This document shows, one piece after another, positions 43,961 through 56,355 of a stretch of DNA of 64,000 bases (positions are counted from its first letter, which is position 1; each line of letters opens with the position of its first letter). The notes beneath the pieces are model-generated. The model ran no database searches. It saw nothing but the letters and a program-made list of their open reading frames with translations, and had not been told where the DNA came from. The position numbers were made by a program, and so were the translations under genes. The DNA is from Cycas panzhihuaensis. Taxonomy: Eukaryota; Cycadophyta. Location: contig CM041465.1 in the NCBI GenBank assembly GCA_023213395.1, positions 241,311,741-241,375,740 on the forward strand. The letters run 5' to 3'.

Positions 43961-46900
43961 TGGAATCACGTCTATGGGATGGTAACTACACTTGGTGAAG
44001 ATTGGGGCAATCAACAGAAAGTTTCAAAATAAAAGATACAATCCTACAAGTGAAGGAAACACTCACATAGGGCATCCATACATCAGAATGTAGGTTCAAG
44101 ACCCACGAATGGCACACAACTTCCTCAAGGTAACTTAGGCTTTTAGCTCAAAGGGGTAAGATATGTGTGAGGTATCTCAGATAACCCCAAAAGATGGAAT
44201 CCTTCCACCCTTGGATGGCTGAAAGCAGGAAGGGAGGCCCAATGAAGAAAAGAACTTCTATGGGAAAGTGATACAGTATGTGTGAAATAGATATGAAAAA
44301 ACCTCCTTAGGTTGACTCACCTAAGGCAGGTCTATGAGGGGAAGAAGAGATGGCAAAAGGCCTCTTGCCACTATATGGGTGAAGGGATCTAAACCCTAGC
44401 AAGGGCAACTAGAGTAGCATGTATGAATAAGATGTGAAGGGTGTATACGAGGGGGTAGTAAAAGTTCTCTCATTCACTTTCACAATAAAAAGTATGCCCT
44501 CACTCTCTTTTACTTTTAAATGCAAAAACAATGAAAAAAATATCCCAAGTAGGCTTAAACACACATACTAGGAAATGCAAAGCTAACAGGGCATTTTGCA
44601 TTCAGGTGGAAGAGGAGGGAGGTATATTTCCTACAACATGCTCCTTCCTATACAAGCAACATGCAACATGTGTATGCAAGATGAATGTGTGCAAATTTGT
44701 TGACTACTCTTTTCCTTCTATACTGTTTACTATGTGAGATAATAGGCCTAATAATGACAAAAGGAAAAGAGCTATGAGAGGAGGGGAAGTATGTACCCGG
44801 AATGTCACGTGGACGAAGTAGATATCTTGCCTGTGCACTGTGCGTGTCCCCTTGTCCAACACACAATCATCATTGAGAGGCAGTGATGAAGGGGGGGCTT
44901 CCTTACCTTCCCCGTGTAAGAGAGAAAAAAAAGTGAACAAAAAAGGATAAAAGGAAGTGAAAACAACTATGCGAGAAGGGAAATGAAAGGAAAGAAAGTG
45001 AAGACTTACCTAGGTCAGAGTGCTTCTTTCTCCTCGTGAATGTCATGTCAAAACCTACAACCACAAAGGTCTTTGCCTTTTCCAAAGGGGCTTTTAGAAT
45101 GCCAAGTAGGTGCACATATACATAAAGGAAATAAAGTGCCAAAAATTCACAAGCGAAGTGCCATAGACAACACAAAATATTTAACTGAAAGCTACTTCCA
45201 AACTCATCAACATAAGTCACAATAAGTAATGAACACAAGTAGTGCCTCAGAATGGCTAATCCTCTGACGTAAATACCTCCATGTTACCTTTGAGCACATG
45301 GGTAGCAAGTTTAGATAGCCTATATGATATCTAATGGTGAAAGGAACAAATGGTATGAAAGTTGGAAATGTTGCAGGTGTTACCAAAGTTGCAATATGCA
45401 ACATGTGGAACACCGAATGACGGAGTGGTTAAAAGAGGGATATGATGCCACTAGTGGCTGAAAAAACCCTACTAATGTGGGGCTCTCAAGGTGGAAATAG
45501 TGCAGCAAGGGGCTACCTACACTAATTCCAATAATAGCCTCCTTTCTGGGGTCGTCTGGTGGCCCAAGGAAGACACAAGGAGGAGAGCAAAGGAGGAGCA
45601 GGGGGATTGCCCCTTAGGAAGTCGGCCTTGTTGGGTACGGAACCTGCCAAGGCTTCCTTCACTCACACTGTTAAGAGGCTCACCTTGTAGCCCTCTTGGA
45701 GAAACTAGGGAAACAATGGAAAGAAAATGCAAGCATTGAAGGAAAAACACAAGGAAATACTTCCTGCATAAACTAACAAACACTGAAAATGAAAGATGTA
45801 TGAAAGAAATCTTAGCTTCCAAAGAAGTTTAAAGGAGGTAAGGTGAGGAAAGAAAAAAAAAACATGAGGAGCTACTTGCTGAGATGAGTTTGTAGTAGGC
45901 CTACCTGTGAGCAGCATAGGAGAAAGCCAATCTGAAAGCTTGTAGGAGAATCTCTGCAAATCTGAAGAAGAAAAATTGTTGAACACATGTAGATGCAAGC
46001 TTCGAATGGCATTGCCACTTGGGTAAAGCTCATTGATGAGATTGTCTCCACGAACCTAAGCTATAGAAGACAAAGTCCAGGTAGGAATACATAAGATCTC
46101 AGTAAATGCAGGGCATTTCCTACAGGAGGTAGCTTGCAGAGGTAGTAAAAGAGTAGAATGAAGAGAGTTGTTAGAGCTTGTTGGAGACTGTTAGAGATTG
46201 TTAGAGAATGAAATGAGGGACTTTTTAGGATTTATGCTCAACCCTAGTCCTAATTGAGTGGTTAGGGTTAGGCTAGGGCTCAGGCAGTAACTAGTCCATA
46301 TGGCAATTTCATGAAAATACAAAAATTTCCACGATGGATTAAAAAAAATAGAGGTGGGTAGTCGCACCATGGTAAACTTGGCGGTACCACAAAAAATTTC
46401 ATGGTATCGCTAAGTTCCTAGTGGTTCAGGGCTAGAACGCAACAAAAAGAGAGACAAGGGTCTTAGGGGCCCTAGAAGAGGGTACCCTAGGCCTAGGAGG
46501 GGATGGCCCTCCTATCTAAGTGGTTGGGGACAATCCAAGTAGGCAAATGAGCTAGATTGGATAGGGCATCGAGAGGTAGGGTTCCTACGAAACCTATGGA
46601 TGGACAGAAAATGCTAACCACTCATAGCGAAATGCTAGGGGTTGCAACAAGGTGACAAAGGTATGAGAAGATCACACAGGTTAGTTGATGCTCGAGGTGA
46701 CATGGAGGTGCAACAAAGGGTTGTAGAATGCCATAGGGATGTATGCCTCATAGCAGAACATATCCCGTGGGTCATCATAGGCTAAGGACATGCAATATAA
46801 TCAAGTAGTAAGATGCAATTGCAATCACAAAGATGATGCAATCAATCATGTAGTGAATCAAGTGACACTTCAATCTACCTCTCTGAAATGACTAAGATGG

Positions 46901-46968
46901 GAGATGGAAGCATACATGTCCTTAGCTAAGTTGACCCATCCATACCCATTCCCGGTAGTTGGGAAACG
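43961..46968 (-). repeat. 3' LTR of element G (3.0 kb)
   Basis: Plus strand starts TGGAATCACGTCTATGGG and ends GTTGGGAAACG, the last base having changed from A. The partner 56356-59335 is very similar throughout. A T-arm-like hairpin lies at 44090-44106. A 111-codon hydrophobic open frame on the minus strand (44903-45238) is also open in the partner LTR (57303-57632) but has no known motif. Confidence 0.9.
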
Positions 46969-47500
46969 CTTCCCCCTTAGCGATAGAGTCTTGGTGCTCA
47001 GAAGCATAATGTGATGGCAAATGTTGGAAACAAAACTGTTAGTAACATATGTACATATAACTACACAATCATGATAAGAGCCAAGGGTGCTGGTAAGTGT
47101 TATGGCAGAACGCATGGATACGGGGACAGGAGTGAAGACAACATAGGGGCTACCTATGCACCACTTTGAAGGTGACTAGAAATCATGACAGATGAGGGTA
47201 ATGTCCCCATCATAGGAGTACAAGAAGAGAGATTATGATAACAAGCAGTAGGGTGAATGAACAAATCTCGTGGTCACCATAGTTTAAGCTCATTAGCAGC
47301 CAACTTTCAGAGGTGCAAATGGATTGAATGTGAAGTGCAAGATGAACCAAGACCTACACACTTAGGCGAATGGACAAGTCTCTTAAGGGGGGTCATCAAG
47401 GAGAGGAAGGCAACGCTCAAGGATGAGGCGAATAAGGTTGTCTGCCTCAACGTTGAGGGCCTATGGGATATGTTAGATGTCGACAGATGGAAAATAAGCC
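46969..47500 (-). other. Polypurine tract and 3' part of element G
   Basis: AAGGGGGAAGC on the minus strand (46969-46979) primes next to the LTR. The rest corresponds to 33400-34055 in F and has no gene apart from the tail of the RNase H. Confidence 0.65.
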
Positions 47501-47805
47501 AGTAGGGACCTAGTGGTCAAAGCAAGGGCTTTCAAGTATGGGCATCTCACCTGATAGACCTAGCTGAGATGGGACACCATAACCTGGGAGTCACACAAGA
47601 GGATGATAGATCTGTGGTGGAAATAGAGTGCGTCAGTGAGGGCTTCAATAATGGTTGTATACTTAGCTTCATTATTGGTGGCCTCAGGGAGAAAGATTTC
47701 AGAATGTAGGAAGTCGTATTCATAAGGATCACAGAGAATCCACACGGTGGTAGAAGGACCGGGATTGCCGCGGCTTCCGCCATCGATGAAGATGAAAAGT
47801 GCCAT
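47420..47805 (-). pseudogene. RVT_3-like RNase H of element G
   Basis: ALFIFIDGGSRGNPGPS has the canonical first aspartate, ATNNEAKYTT the glutamate and LCDSQVMVSHLS the second aspartate. After a stop, HIP.ALNVEADNLIRL corresponds to the HVPRxxNxxADxLA end of the plant RVT_3 family. So the three main acidic residues are kept and only a few stops break it. It is a second RNase H, separate from the gypsy one, and lies next to the 3' LTR. Confidence 0.8.
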
Positions 47806-47809
47806 GGAT

Positions 47810-49043
47810 GAAAAAAGAGGTGTCTCACTAGAAGCAATATGATAGAGTTGGTGGTGTTAAGAGGACATGATGATGTGGGGTAGCTAGAGGGACTTGAATA
47901 GCTAGCGATGAAAGCCACAAAGGGGAGGAGGACCCAACAATGAGGCTACTCGAGGGAAGAGTGGACTATTCAGCCAACGGGAAAGAATGAGTGGCGAACA
48001 AGCCCCTTTGGGGCATAAAATATTGCTTAAGAAAGCAAAATACTATCCTAAATAGAGAGGATGCTCCCTTTGGGAGCCCAAGAGGTGTGAACAGGCAGTA
48101 AAAGTGGATTTAGGATGGAGAAACAAGCTAGATGAGTATAAACTTGGGTATACATTGAGGTTGCATGTAAAATGAGGCAGAAGGGGGCCTCACGGAGGCA
48201 GATGAATGGGTGCCATAAATATACTTGTGAGAATGAGTGAAATGGAGGCCACGAGGGTGCAATGACAACCCAGGCCATAAGGCAATGGTGATCAGGGATG
48301 AGGGATGGCCTTAAGGACTGTCACGACGACATAAACAAAGGAAGTGCTCATCGGGGCCCCTGCCTATACAAGGAAAACTTGACAAAAATTAGATTCATTT
48401 TCACGGGCTCGCAAACGATTCAGAGCCCTTTGCCTTATGTAGCGGAGCACCACCTGACTTCGAAGACATGTGAGAGGAGATCAGATTGTTAAATCGAGGT
48501 GAGAGGACAACTAGTAGGACCAGGATGATGAGATGGTAGTCGTGAGGCTAGATCCAGTGAGTGGATCGCCTGTTCCTTAGTCTATCTCATGATTTAAGTT
48601 TTGTGGCTTATTGTTGATTTTTGGCATGATTATGGACCCCTTAAGGGCGAATAACGATCTCCTAGAGTTTGAATTGGACCCAGTGAGAGGGAGGACTAGG
48701 GCATTAGGCAACCTTGGTCTCGATGGGCTGGAGCAAGGCTCACATGGGCAAAAACATTTTATTTTTTTAGGTGGGAAACCCCTTATTTTGTGGGGGTAAC
48801 GTTCACACTGCGACAAAGATTATGGTGCTATGATCTTTACCGCAGGACCTCAATGACAACAGGACCTAAGCTAAACTTCATGGTACTGCAAAGTTTAGTG
48901 TGGTGCGAAGGCAGACTGGCTTAAAAAAAAAAAAAGGGTGATCCAAGGGATAGCCAAAACTCAACTAGAAGAGGATGAGGGGGAGCCTAAAGGTAGGCAA
49001 GTGAGTCTGGATAGCTTATGACTAATTTTTAGGGTATTTTACA
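47810..49043 (+). promoter_or_regulatory. Upstream region of antisense gene in G
   Basis: Equivalent to 34310-35552 in F: the TATA-like TATACAAGG follows GGGGCCCCTGCC near 48354. A palindrome lies at 48871-48898. GGTATTTTACAG at about 49033-49043 looks like a splice acceptor. Confidence 0.4.
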
Positions 49044-50930
49044 GGCAGCTATCATGGTGGAGAACTATGAGAATGTAGGGATGATGATGATGAGCTTTGT
49101 AAAGATGATGTTCGATGGGGACAAACAGGTATTAGTGAGATGTGGCCTACTAAAGGTCACATAGATACTATAGTATACATCAGATCAATGCCTTCTGGTA
49201 GATATAGTTTCGCATTAGGGTAGGTGAAGGTACGTGTTCCACCTCCTCTAAGTGGGGGACATCACAATCATACCAGGAGATATTAGGAGGATCATGGGGG
49301 TACCTACGGCGGGATGACCAACATCACTAGGGGCACTGCCTAGCAATGAGGTAGCGCACAGGGAGGTAGTGACATTATTCAAAGGATAGGACAGGTGGGA
49401 GAAGAGAGGCATATCCTTGCAGAGTATGGTCATGTCTAGAGTTCCTCAAGTGAGAAAGATGATTACTTTGTGCATTTTATTCTGGATATCTTAGAAATAG
49501 AACTATAGAGATATACCCGGTAGGTGGATGGATGTAGTGAGGAGAGGTGAGGCTGAGAAGAGGCTAGATTGGGCTACCTTGATAGTGGCAAACTTAGTCA
49601 CTCAACTAGACATTATCAGAGTGGCAGGGAGAGGATGATCATCTTACAACACATTGCTGCAGTGCTAGTTTTTCGATCACTTTAGAGCAATGGCACCCAT
49701 AGGAGGGCCACACCCCATCTCAGAGTGGGCTCCCATGGTCCATAGGTGGCAGACTCGGTTTAGAGGGACCGAGGACCAGGCACATGTCCATCGCTTGGTG
49801 GAGGCTACATCACTAGACCTCCTCACCATGGCTGACTACATATCCGATCCATATCGAGGGGTGAGGTGGAGTAGTGACGATGAAGTGGGTAGAGCGGGAG
49901 TTATCCCAGGTGATGATGGAGATGATGGAGGTGATGGGGTAGGCCCGTCTAGAGCAGCAGGTGGAGACGCAGGACTATAGGTCCATCCAGAGTTACAGAG
50001 GGAGGTAGAGGCCCACAGACATGAGCCCAAAGATTAAGGATAGTGGGGAGATCCAGGGTAGCAACAACACCAATAAAGGAGGGTGGAGATGCCCCAATAG
50101 TCCAGGCAGTCACCGAGGTGGTGCCAAAAGAGGAGGAGGCACCAATGGCTAGTGGAGTACCTAAGGAGGAGGCCATGATCTGAGTCGAGGAGCTGGCAGC
50201 CCCAGTAAGTGAGATGCTACCTTCTCCTATCGTCTTTTGATCACTAGATATCTAGATATTTGATTTTATTTGGCATATATGGATACATATATTGATACGT
50301 GGCATGTTAGACTTCACAGAAGTGGTGGAGATGCAGAGTTTGGTGGAGGTGATAGTCCAGGAGATGTTCCCCCAGGCTTACGTGGAGGGACAACCTGCCA
50401 TCCAGGCAGGAGAGGATCCATAATTGGTAGGGGCTCATACAATAGCATTTACCCTGTTGGTTAGGGTGAGGGATGTATGGATGGTAAAGTCCTAAGAGCA
50501 CGAGGTACGCATGGGATGACTACAGGGAGAGTTGGACGAGACCCAAATTGAGAGGGATGCTCTACAAGGTTGGGTATAGGTGATAGAGACTCAGGGAGGA
50601 GCAGGTGGAGACGCCGAGAGTCACATTAGGATGGTAGTTCTAGAGGAGTGCCTCTTAGAGATGGAGGAGAGACTCTGAGGGGTGGAGAGTTAGAGAGATT
50701 ATATCCACGCATGATACAATCAACTGGTGGATCAGGTGGCATCGAGGTCATTACGGAGCAGGATATATACTCACATGGTGACAATGGCCCTGAGGAGGCC
50801 TCAAGATGAGGGGAGTAAGGCAGGGAATTCCCAAAGGTGTAAGATAAGTCTGGGTGGCATGTGGTCCCTAGGAGAGGGATTACATAGATTAGGAGATGAT
50901 ACCCTAAGAGTAGGGTAGCATTAGGGAGTA
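49044..50930 (+). pseudogene. Antisense plant-mobile-domain-like gene of element G
   Basis: After the possible acceptor there is an ATG (49055), then MVENYENVGMMMMSFVKMMF and LVRCGLLK. The open stretch 49690-49980 reads HPISEWAPMVHRW, EATSLDLLTMADYISDPYRGVRW and then a GDDGDD-rich tail. Stops and frameshifts break the domain centre more than in F. Near 50320-50700 a part resembling the F coiled coil follows (LQALE-like and EERL text). The matching gene in F shows this is not chance. The gene's strand is opposite to the element. Confidence 0.55.
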
Positions 50931-51790
<860 letters not shown>

Positions 51791-51799
51791 TAGAATTTC

Positions 51800-52045
51800 T
51801 TAAGGAATTTCCCACTAACAGCTTTCTCAAATTCAAGGCCCTCTAAGGTGATGATCCTGTAAGTGCCATTATCAAGATTCTCAAGAATGACAAACAGGCC
51901 AACCCATTTGGGCCTGAATTTGGTCAAGCAGTCATGAAGATATTCCAGTTTAAGGACTTGGTCCCTAGGATGTAAAGGGTGGGAACGAAGGTTTTTATCA
52001 TAAGTCCTTCATGCCCTAGCCTTAGAGGCGAGGTTGGCTTAGTAA
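51800..52045 (-). pseudogene. Integrase C-terminal end of element G
   Basis: Minus strand reads YDKNLRSHPLHPRDQVLKLE and KFRPKWVGLFVILEN, then GTYRIITLEGLEF. This is the C-terminal GPY/F-type module of gypsy integrase. The frame is open for about 70 codons. The core and zinc domain are absent: beyond 52045 the sequence jumps to the RT-side spacer. Confidence 0.8.
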
Positions 52046-53095
52046 GCAACCAAGCATTTCATGGTGGTAAGGTTGCAAGTAATAATTAAAGGATCAATTC
52101 CCTTCATATCAGAGTAGTCCCACAAAAAAACGTCCTGAAACTCCTAGAATAGAAGGGTATACTCCTTCACTTTATCAGGAGAGCATTCTGCCCCTACCTT
52201 AATGACTTTGTTAGGGTAAGGACTTTGTCCTGGGTTTTCCCCATGTACATGGCATTCACCTCCTCAAAGTGGAGGGTGGCTCGGTCAATAGGAAGGGATG
52301 GAACATGGGATGGAGTTGGGTTAACAAGAGAAGACCCAATAAGCAAGACCTTTTGATAACCAAGCCTATGGTGACTAAAAGGAAGGTTGGGCGCGGAGCC
52401 CGCTAAGTGCTCAGGCAGGGCTTCATCATTCTCAAAGTAGTCTACCCCATGGATGACCACACTTTAAATACATGAAGGGTGAGGAGAAGTAGAGACAGTA
52501 GGACCATAGTGGTCGTCACACTGCTCGGCATTCCTGACAGACTCCTTAGAAGAGATAGAAAGATGTCCCTCATAAGGGATAAGAGGAGGCTCCCTAACCT
52601 CATTACCTATGTGCAGCAACGAAGGGGAAGACTCAAGGAACACTTGATCAAGAGTGGTGATGACATGAGATACAAGAGGAGAACTAGTTTCTCCAACTGT
52701 GGGGGTTCCAAAGCAAGATCTAGAATGAAGGGGATACTCCCTACTCGTGCCTAGAAGGGAAATAGGGTGAGGGAGGTCCTCATCCTCACCATCAGATTCA
52801 TCATCACTAAGGATGACAAGGTACCCATTACTTCTGACACTAATGGGATCAAACTATGTGAGGTTGGAAGAAGAGGATGAAGGGTCTTTTTCCAAAAGAG
52901 ATGAGTTAGGGATGTCAATAAAATAAGCAGAGGCATAGGTAGAAAGGCCTTTGTCACCTTTTGTGTGGCCATGAGATGCCTAATGAGATTTGCGTGGTTG
53001 TTTAATAGGAGGAAGCTCCCGAGAGATGACTCTCATTCACCCTTCGTGGATGAATTTAAGTTGCCCCCAATGAGACGAGCACGCGACTCTCATCT
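52046..53095 (-). pseudogene. Protease-RT spacer of element G
   Basis: Corresponds to 40565-41590 in F. Contains FENDEALPEHLAGS (52194-52460). More stops than in F. No function assigned. Confidence 0.65.
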
Positions 53096-53099
53096 GATT

Positions 53100-53515
53100 G
53101 AGCCACAAGTATCCTAACAATATATTATAGTCAATGTCAATGTCAAGGACTACAATATCAGTGAGGATAGTCTTGTCCTCAAGAGTAAGCAGGATAGACA
53201 CTAATCCCAAGGGTGTCTTTTTGCTATCATCATAGCCTTGGCACTACCATGGAATTGGTTCTAAAGCTAATATGCCAAGCTCTTGTATAATACACAAGGG
53301 CATGGTATTAACGAAAGAACCATTATCGACAACGGCTCTTCATAAAGTGTAATATGTAGTATCGATGGTAATAGTGAAAGGGAAGTGCCATTGGTGCTCC
53401 CTTTCGCTAGTAGGAGGAAGATCCTTAGGATCAAAGGAGATGACAGGCTCATGACTTGGGGTGACTCCCAAGGCGTGAATGGGCACGTCACCTAATCCTA
53501 AGGCCTCTAAGAGTA
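53100..53515 (-). pseudogene. Protease of element G
   Basis: AVVDNGSFVNTMPL has the DNGS active site, and IDIDYNILLGYL is the closing block. It has stops, for example after TTYYTL. Same domain as in F at 41600-42001. Confidence 0.8.
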
Positions 53516-54099
53516 ATGTGTGCTATTTAGGGCAGCTCCTCAAGACATCCATTATGGACATTCTGACATCCATGGTATGTAGCTCATCAACGATCGAGAA
53601 AGGCTTTCCCTTCACAGTGGGTTAGGGAAGGGCCCTTCGAAAGTCATATTGACCAGGATGTACAGGAATGGTCTTAGGGAGTGTGGGGGATTCTAGAAGA
53701 GAAGTTTCCAAAAGAGGGTTAAGATGAGATGTGGATGAAAAGGTACCGTTCACCTGTTTGATCACTTGAGATCGAGTTAAGGCATATAATGGAGTGGTCT
53801 CAAGTAACTAAATAACCTTCTTTCCCTTATTTTGGGATTATGAAGGAGATGGGGTATGTCGGTTAGGGGAACTTGAGGAAGAGGATGAATTCCTCACACC
53901 CTTCCCCTTGGCTTGGGGGAGCGAGGGTTTAGAAACCACTCTCAATTCTAGTTATTCTTTTGTTGGGGGTTGCGATCACGTTCCTCATGTTTAGGGAAGG
54001 GATCTCTATGAACAGGATGATCTAGGTTGGGTCTAGATGCCTATTTTGGGGAAGAGTCACATTGTGAGGCAGCCTTAGGATGTTATTCCTGATACCGCG

Positions 54100-56060
54100 A
54101 ATCATCATGGAAGCACTCCCCATGGATGGGGCACCACTTCTTCTCAAGGGAGAGGTTAAGTTTCCTCGCTTGAGAGGGCTAGGTGTTACCACCCTTAGAA
54201 GGAGCAGCTTCTAAAGCCTAGTGAAATGGCTTGTTAGATGTGGGAGATGAAGGAGTTTGAAGCTTAAGTTCCTTCATAGTACATTCAAATAAATGTATAG
54301 TTGAAGTAAGAGGGTCTAGACTCTTCTCGATAGAATGGGAAGAAGACCTAGTAGGTTGTTGAGTTTTGGTTTCTTTTGATGGTGGTGGTACCTCACGTCA
54401 CTGTGAGGACTTTAGAGGTTTCTTGAGTTTAGCCTGGATCTCAATGGCCTCAAGTGCCAACCACTTCACTATAGCAGAGTCACACGTAGTCACCCCCATC
54501 TTGAAGACTTCTACATGAACTTCTGGATGAAGGGCATTGACAAAGAGGTCCCTCTTCAACTTTTTGGGCAAAGTAGCCTTAGTGGAGTGGAGAAGGTCAT
54601 CGAAACGCTGCACAAAGTCACGATTCATTTTATCGTGGCCTTGTTTAAGTGACAAGAGGGATTTCATTCCACTCTCAAATAGGCAATCCATGTCAAAGTA
54701 GTTGACAAACTCATCCACGAGCTGCAGGAATGAGAAGATAGAATGCGCAGGTAGGTAATATAACCACTTAAGGGCATCACCTTGAAGAGACTACAAAACT
54801 AGTTTCGTGAGGATGTGGTCGTAAGCCTAGTAATCAATGCATGCCATAGAGAAGCTACGAACATGCTCTGCCAGGTCTTATAATGAAGTCCCATTGAATT
54901 TGGGGACTTCAGGGGGGGTGAGGTGGTAAGTTAGTTCTTAGCGTCTTAATGGATAATGGGGTTGACCAATAGTCCATAAAGAGTCATACACTTGACTAGA
55001 CCATAAGGTCAACATATGCTAGAAATGACGGTGGGTAGGTTTAGCTAAATCCTCCTTAGAGGGTTTGGTTCAAAAGGGGATGTTGTCCTCCTACCATTGG
55101 GTGAAGAGACGCGAATCCTACATTCGAGGAAACCTGCATGGGAGTGGATAGGTATGATGTACCCATCCCTCCTAGAGAGAGTGCTCCTTATTGAAAAGGA
55201 GCTTGAGGGAAAGTGCCTTGGGAAGGAGTTAGCTCTCCTTGTAAAGGCATGATGTAAGGTGCCACACAAGATGGTGGACAAGAAGGGTGAGGAATCAGAT
55301 TCTACCCATATGGGTTGCTTGTGGGTGGCACGACCCCATAAGGATATAGAGGGTCCACCCCATAAGTAGGTAAGGAATTCCCTTTACCATGCCCCCACGG
55401 TTGAGTATTGTAATCAAGAGGTAGGTAGAGAGAATGGTCCTTAGGTTGGTGTTCAGATTGTATGAGGATAGAGCCCACGTGACTAGAAGTAGGGGGACAT
55501 GTAGGTCCCTTAGGTCTAGCTGGTGGATAAACAATGGTAGGAGGAGGACTAGTGGTTTGACTAGCCAAGGGCATGCTCAACCCAAGTTGGGAATATAGGA
55601 TGCCCTGAGTGGTCCCCAAGGAACATACACCATGAGGAGAAGAAGAAGATATGAAAGGTAGGCTCATCATGGGTAGAGTAGTTGAACGAGATGAGCGAGG
55701 TGAAGGGGATGTAGAAGAAGGTGGTATAATGCTTTGCAAGACCTCTTCAAACCACTTTGGATGCGATTAGAGATGTGCAGCTTGGAAACATTGGCTCAAA
55801 GCTTCTACTACATAAACGGGAGGGGTATTTTCTTGATTGTAAGAGGTGGAAGGGGCCTCATATAAAGCGAATCCTACAGGATGGTCCTTATGAGAATCAC
55901 CATAGGAATGGCAAAACTCCAAAGGAGATGTAGGTTCTACTACATGAGTAGAGTAATGATGAGATTGGGGGTGCGGTTAGTCACCCAGATAATAAATGGG
56001 GTCTTCACTTCCTTAGGTGGGCCCTTAAAAGGAAGTAAATGGCTCTAAGGAATCATACAC
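54100..56060 (-). pseudogene. gag of element G
   Basis: N-terminal half (55302-55739) is serine/proline-rich and open for 145 codons, including GNSLPTYGVDPLYPYGV. The capsid part (54398-54718) reads VNYFDMDCLFESGMKSL, SLKQGHDKMNRDFVQRF and KLKRDLFVNALHPEVH. The zinc-like KWCPIHGECFHDDSRY lies near 54110. The region before 55740 has SLEPFTSF and VEALSQCFQAAHL, as in the beginning of F gag. Broken by several stops and frameshifts. Confidence 0.8.
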
Positions 56061-56355
56061 ATAGGCATGGTATGCCTAATCTGAAAGAGATCCCTCCATT
56101 ATCGGATCGGGATATGATGCGGGAAGGGAATGATATGAAAGCTCTTCTAACAACAAGGGTAGGCCTCATAAGGGACGCGAGAATCATCACATGCAAGTCC
56201 TACCTATGCATTGGAAGAAGAGGGAAACAAGGTAATGTGCGCGTTGGGGGCTGCCCAACAAAATAAAAAAGGAAAGCTACCAAGAGGTAGTAGCACCAAT
56301 AAGAAAGGGAGAAAGACTAATTCCCTTACTAGCGAGTCCCCAGTATGGTTTCCAG
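56061..56355 (-). other. Leader of element G
   Basis: Between gag and the 5' LTR. Next to the LTR the minus strand reads CTGGAAACCATACTGGGG. F has CTAGTGAACATACTAGGG in the same place. I could not match this to a tRNA, so the primer site is not assigned. Confidence 0.5.
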
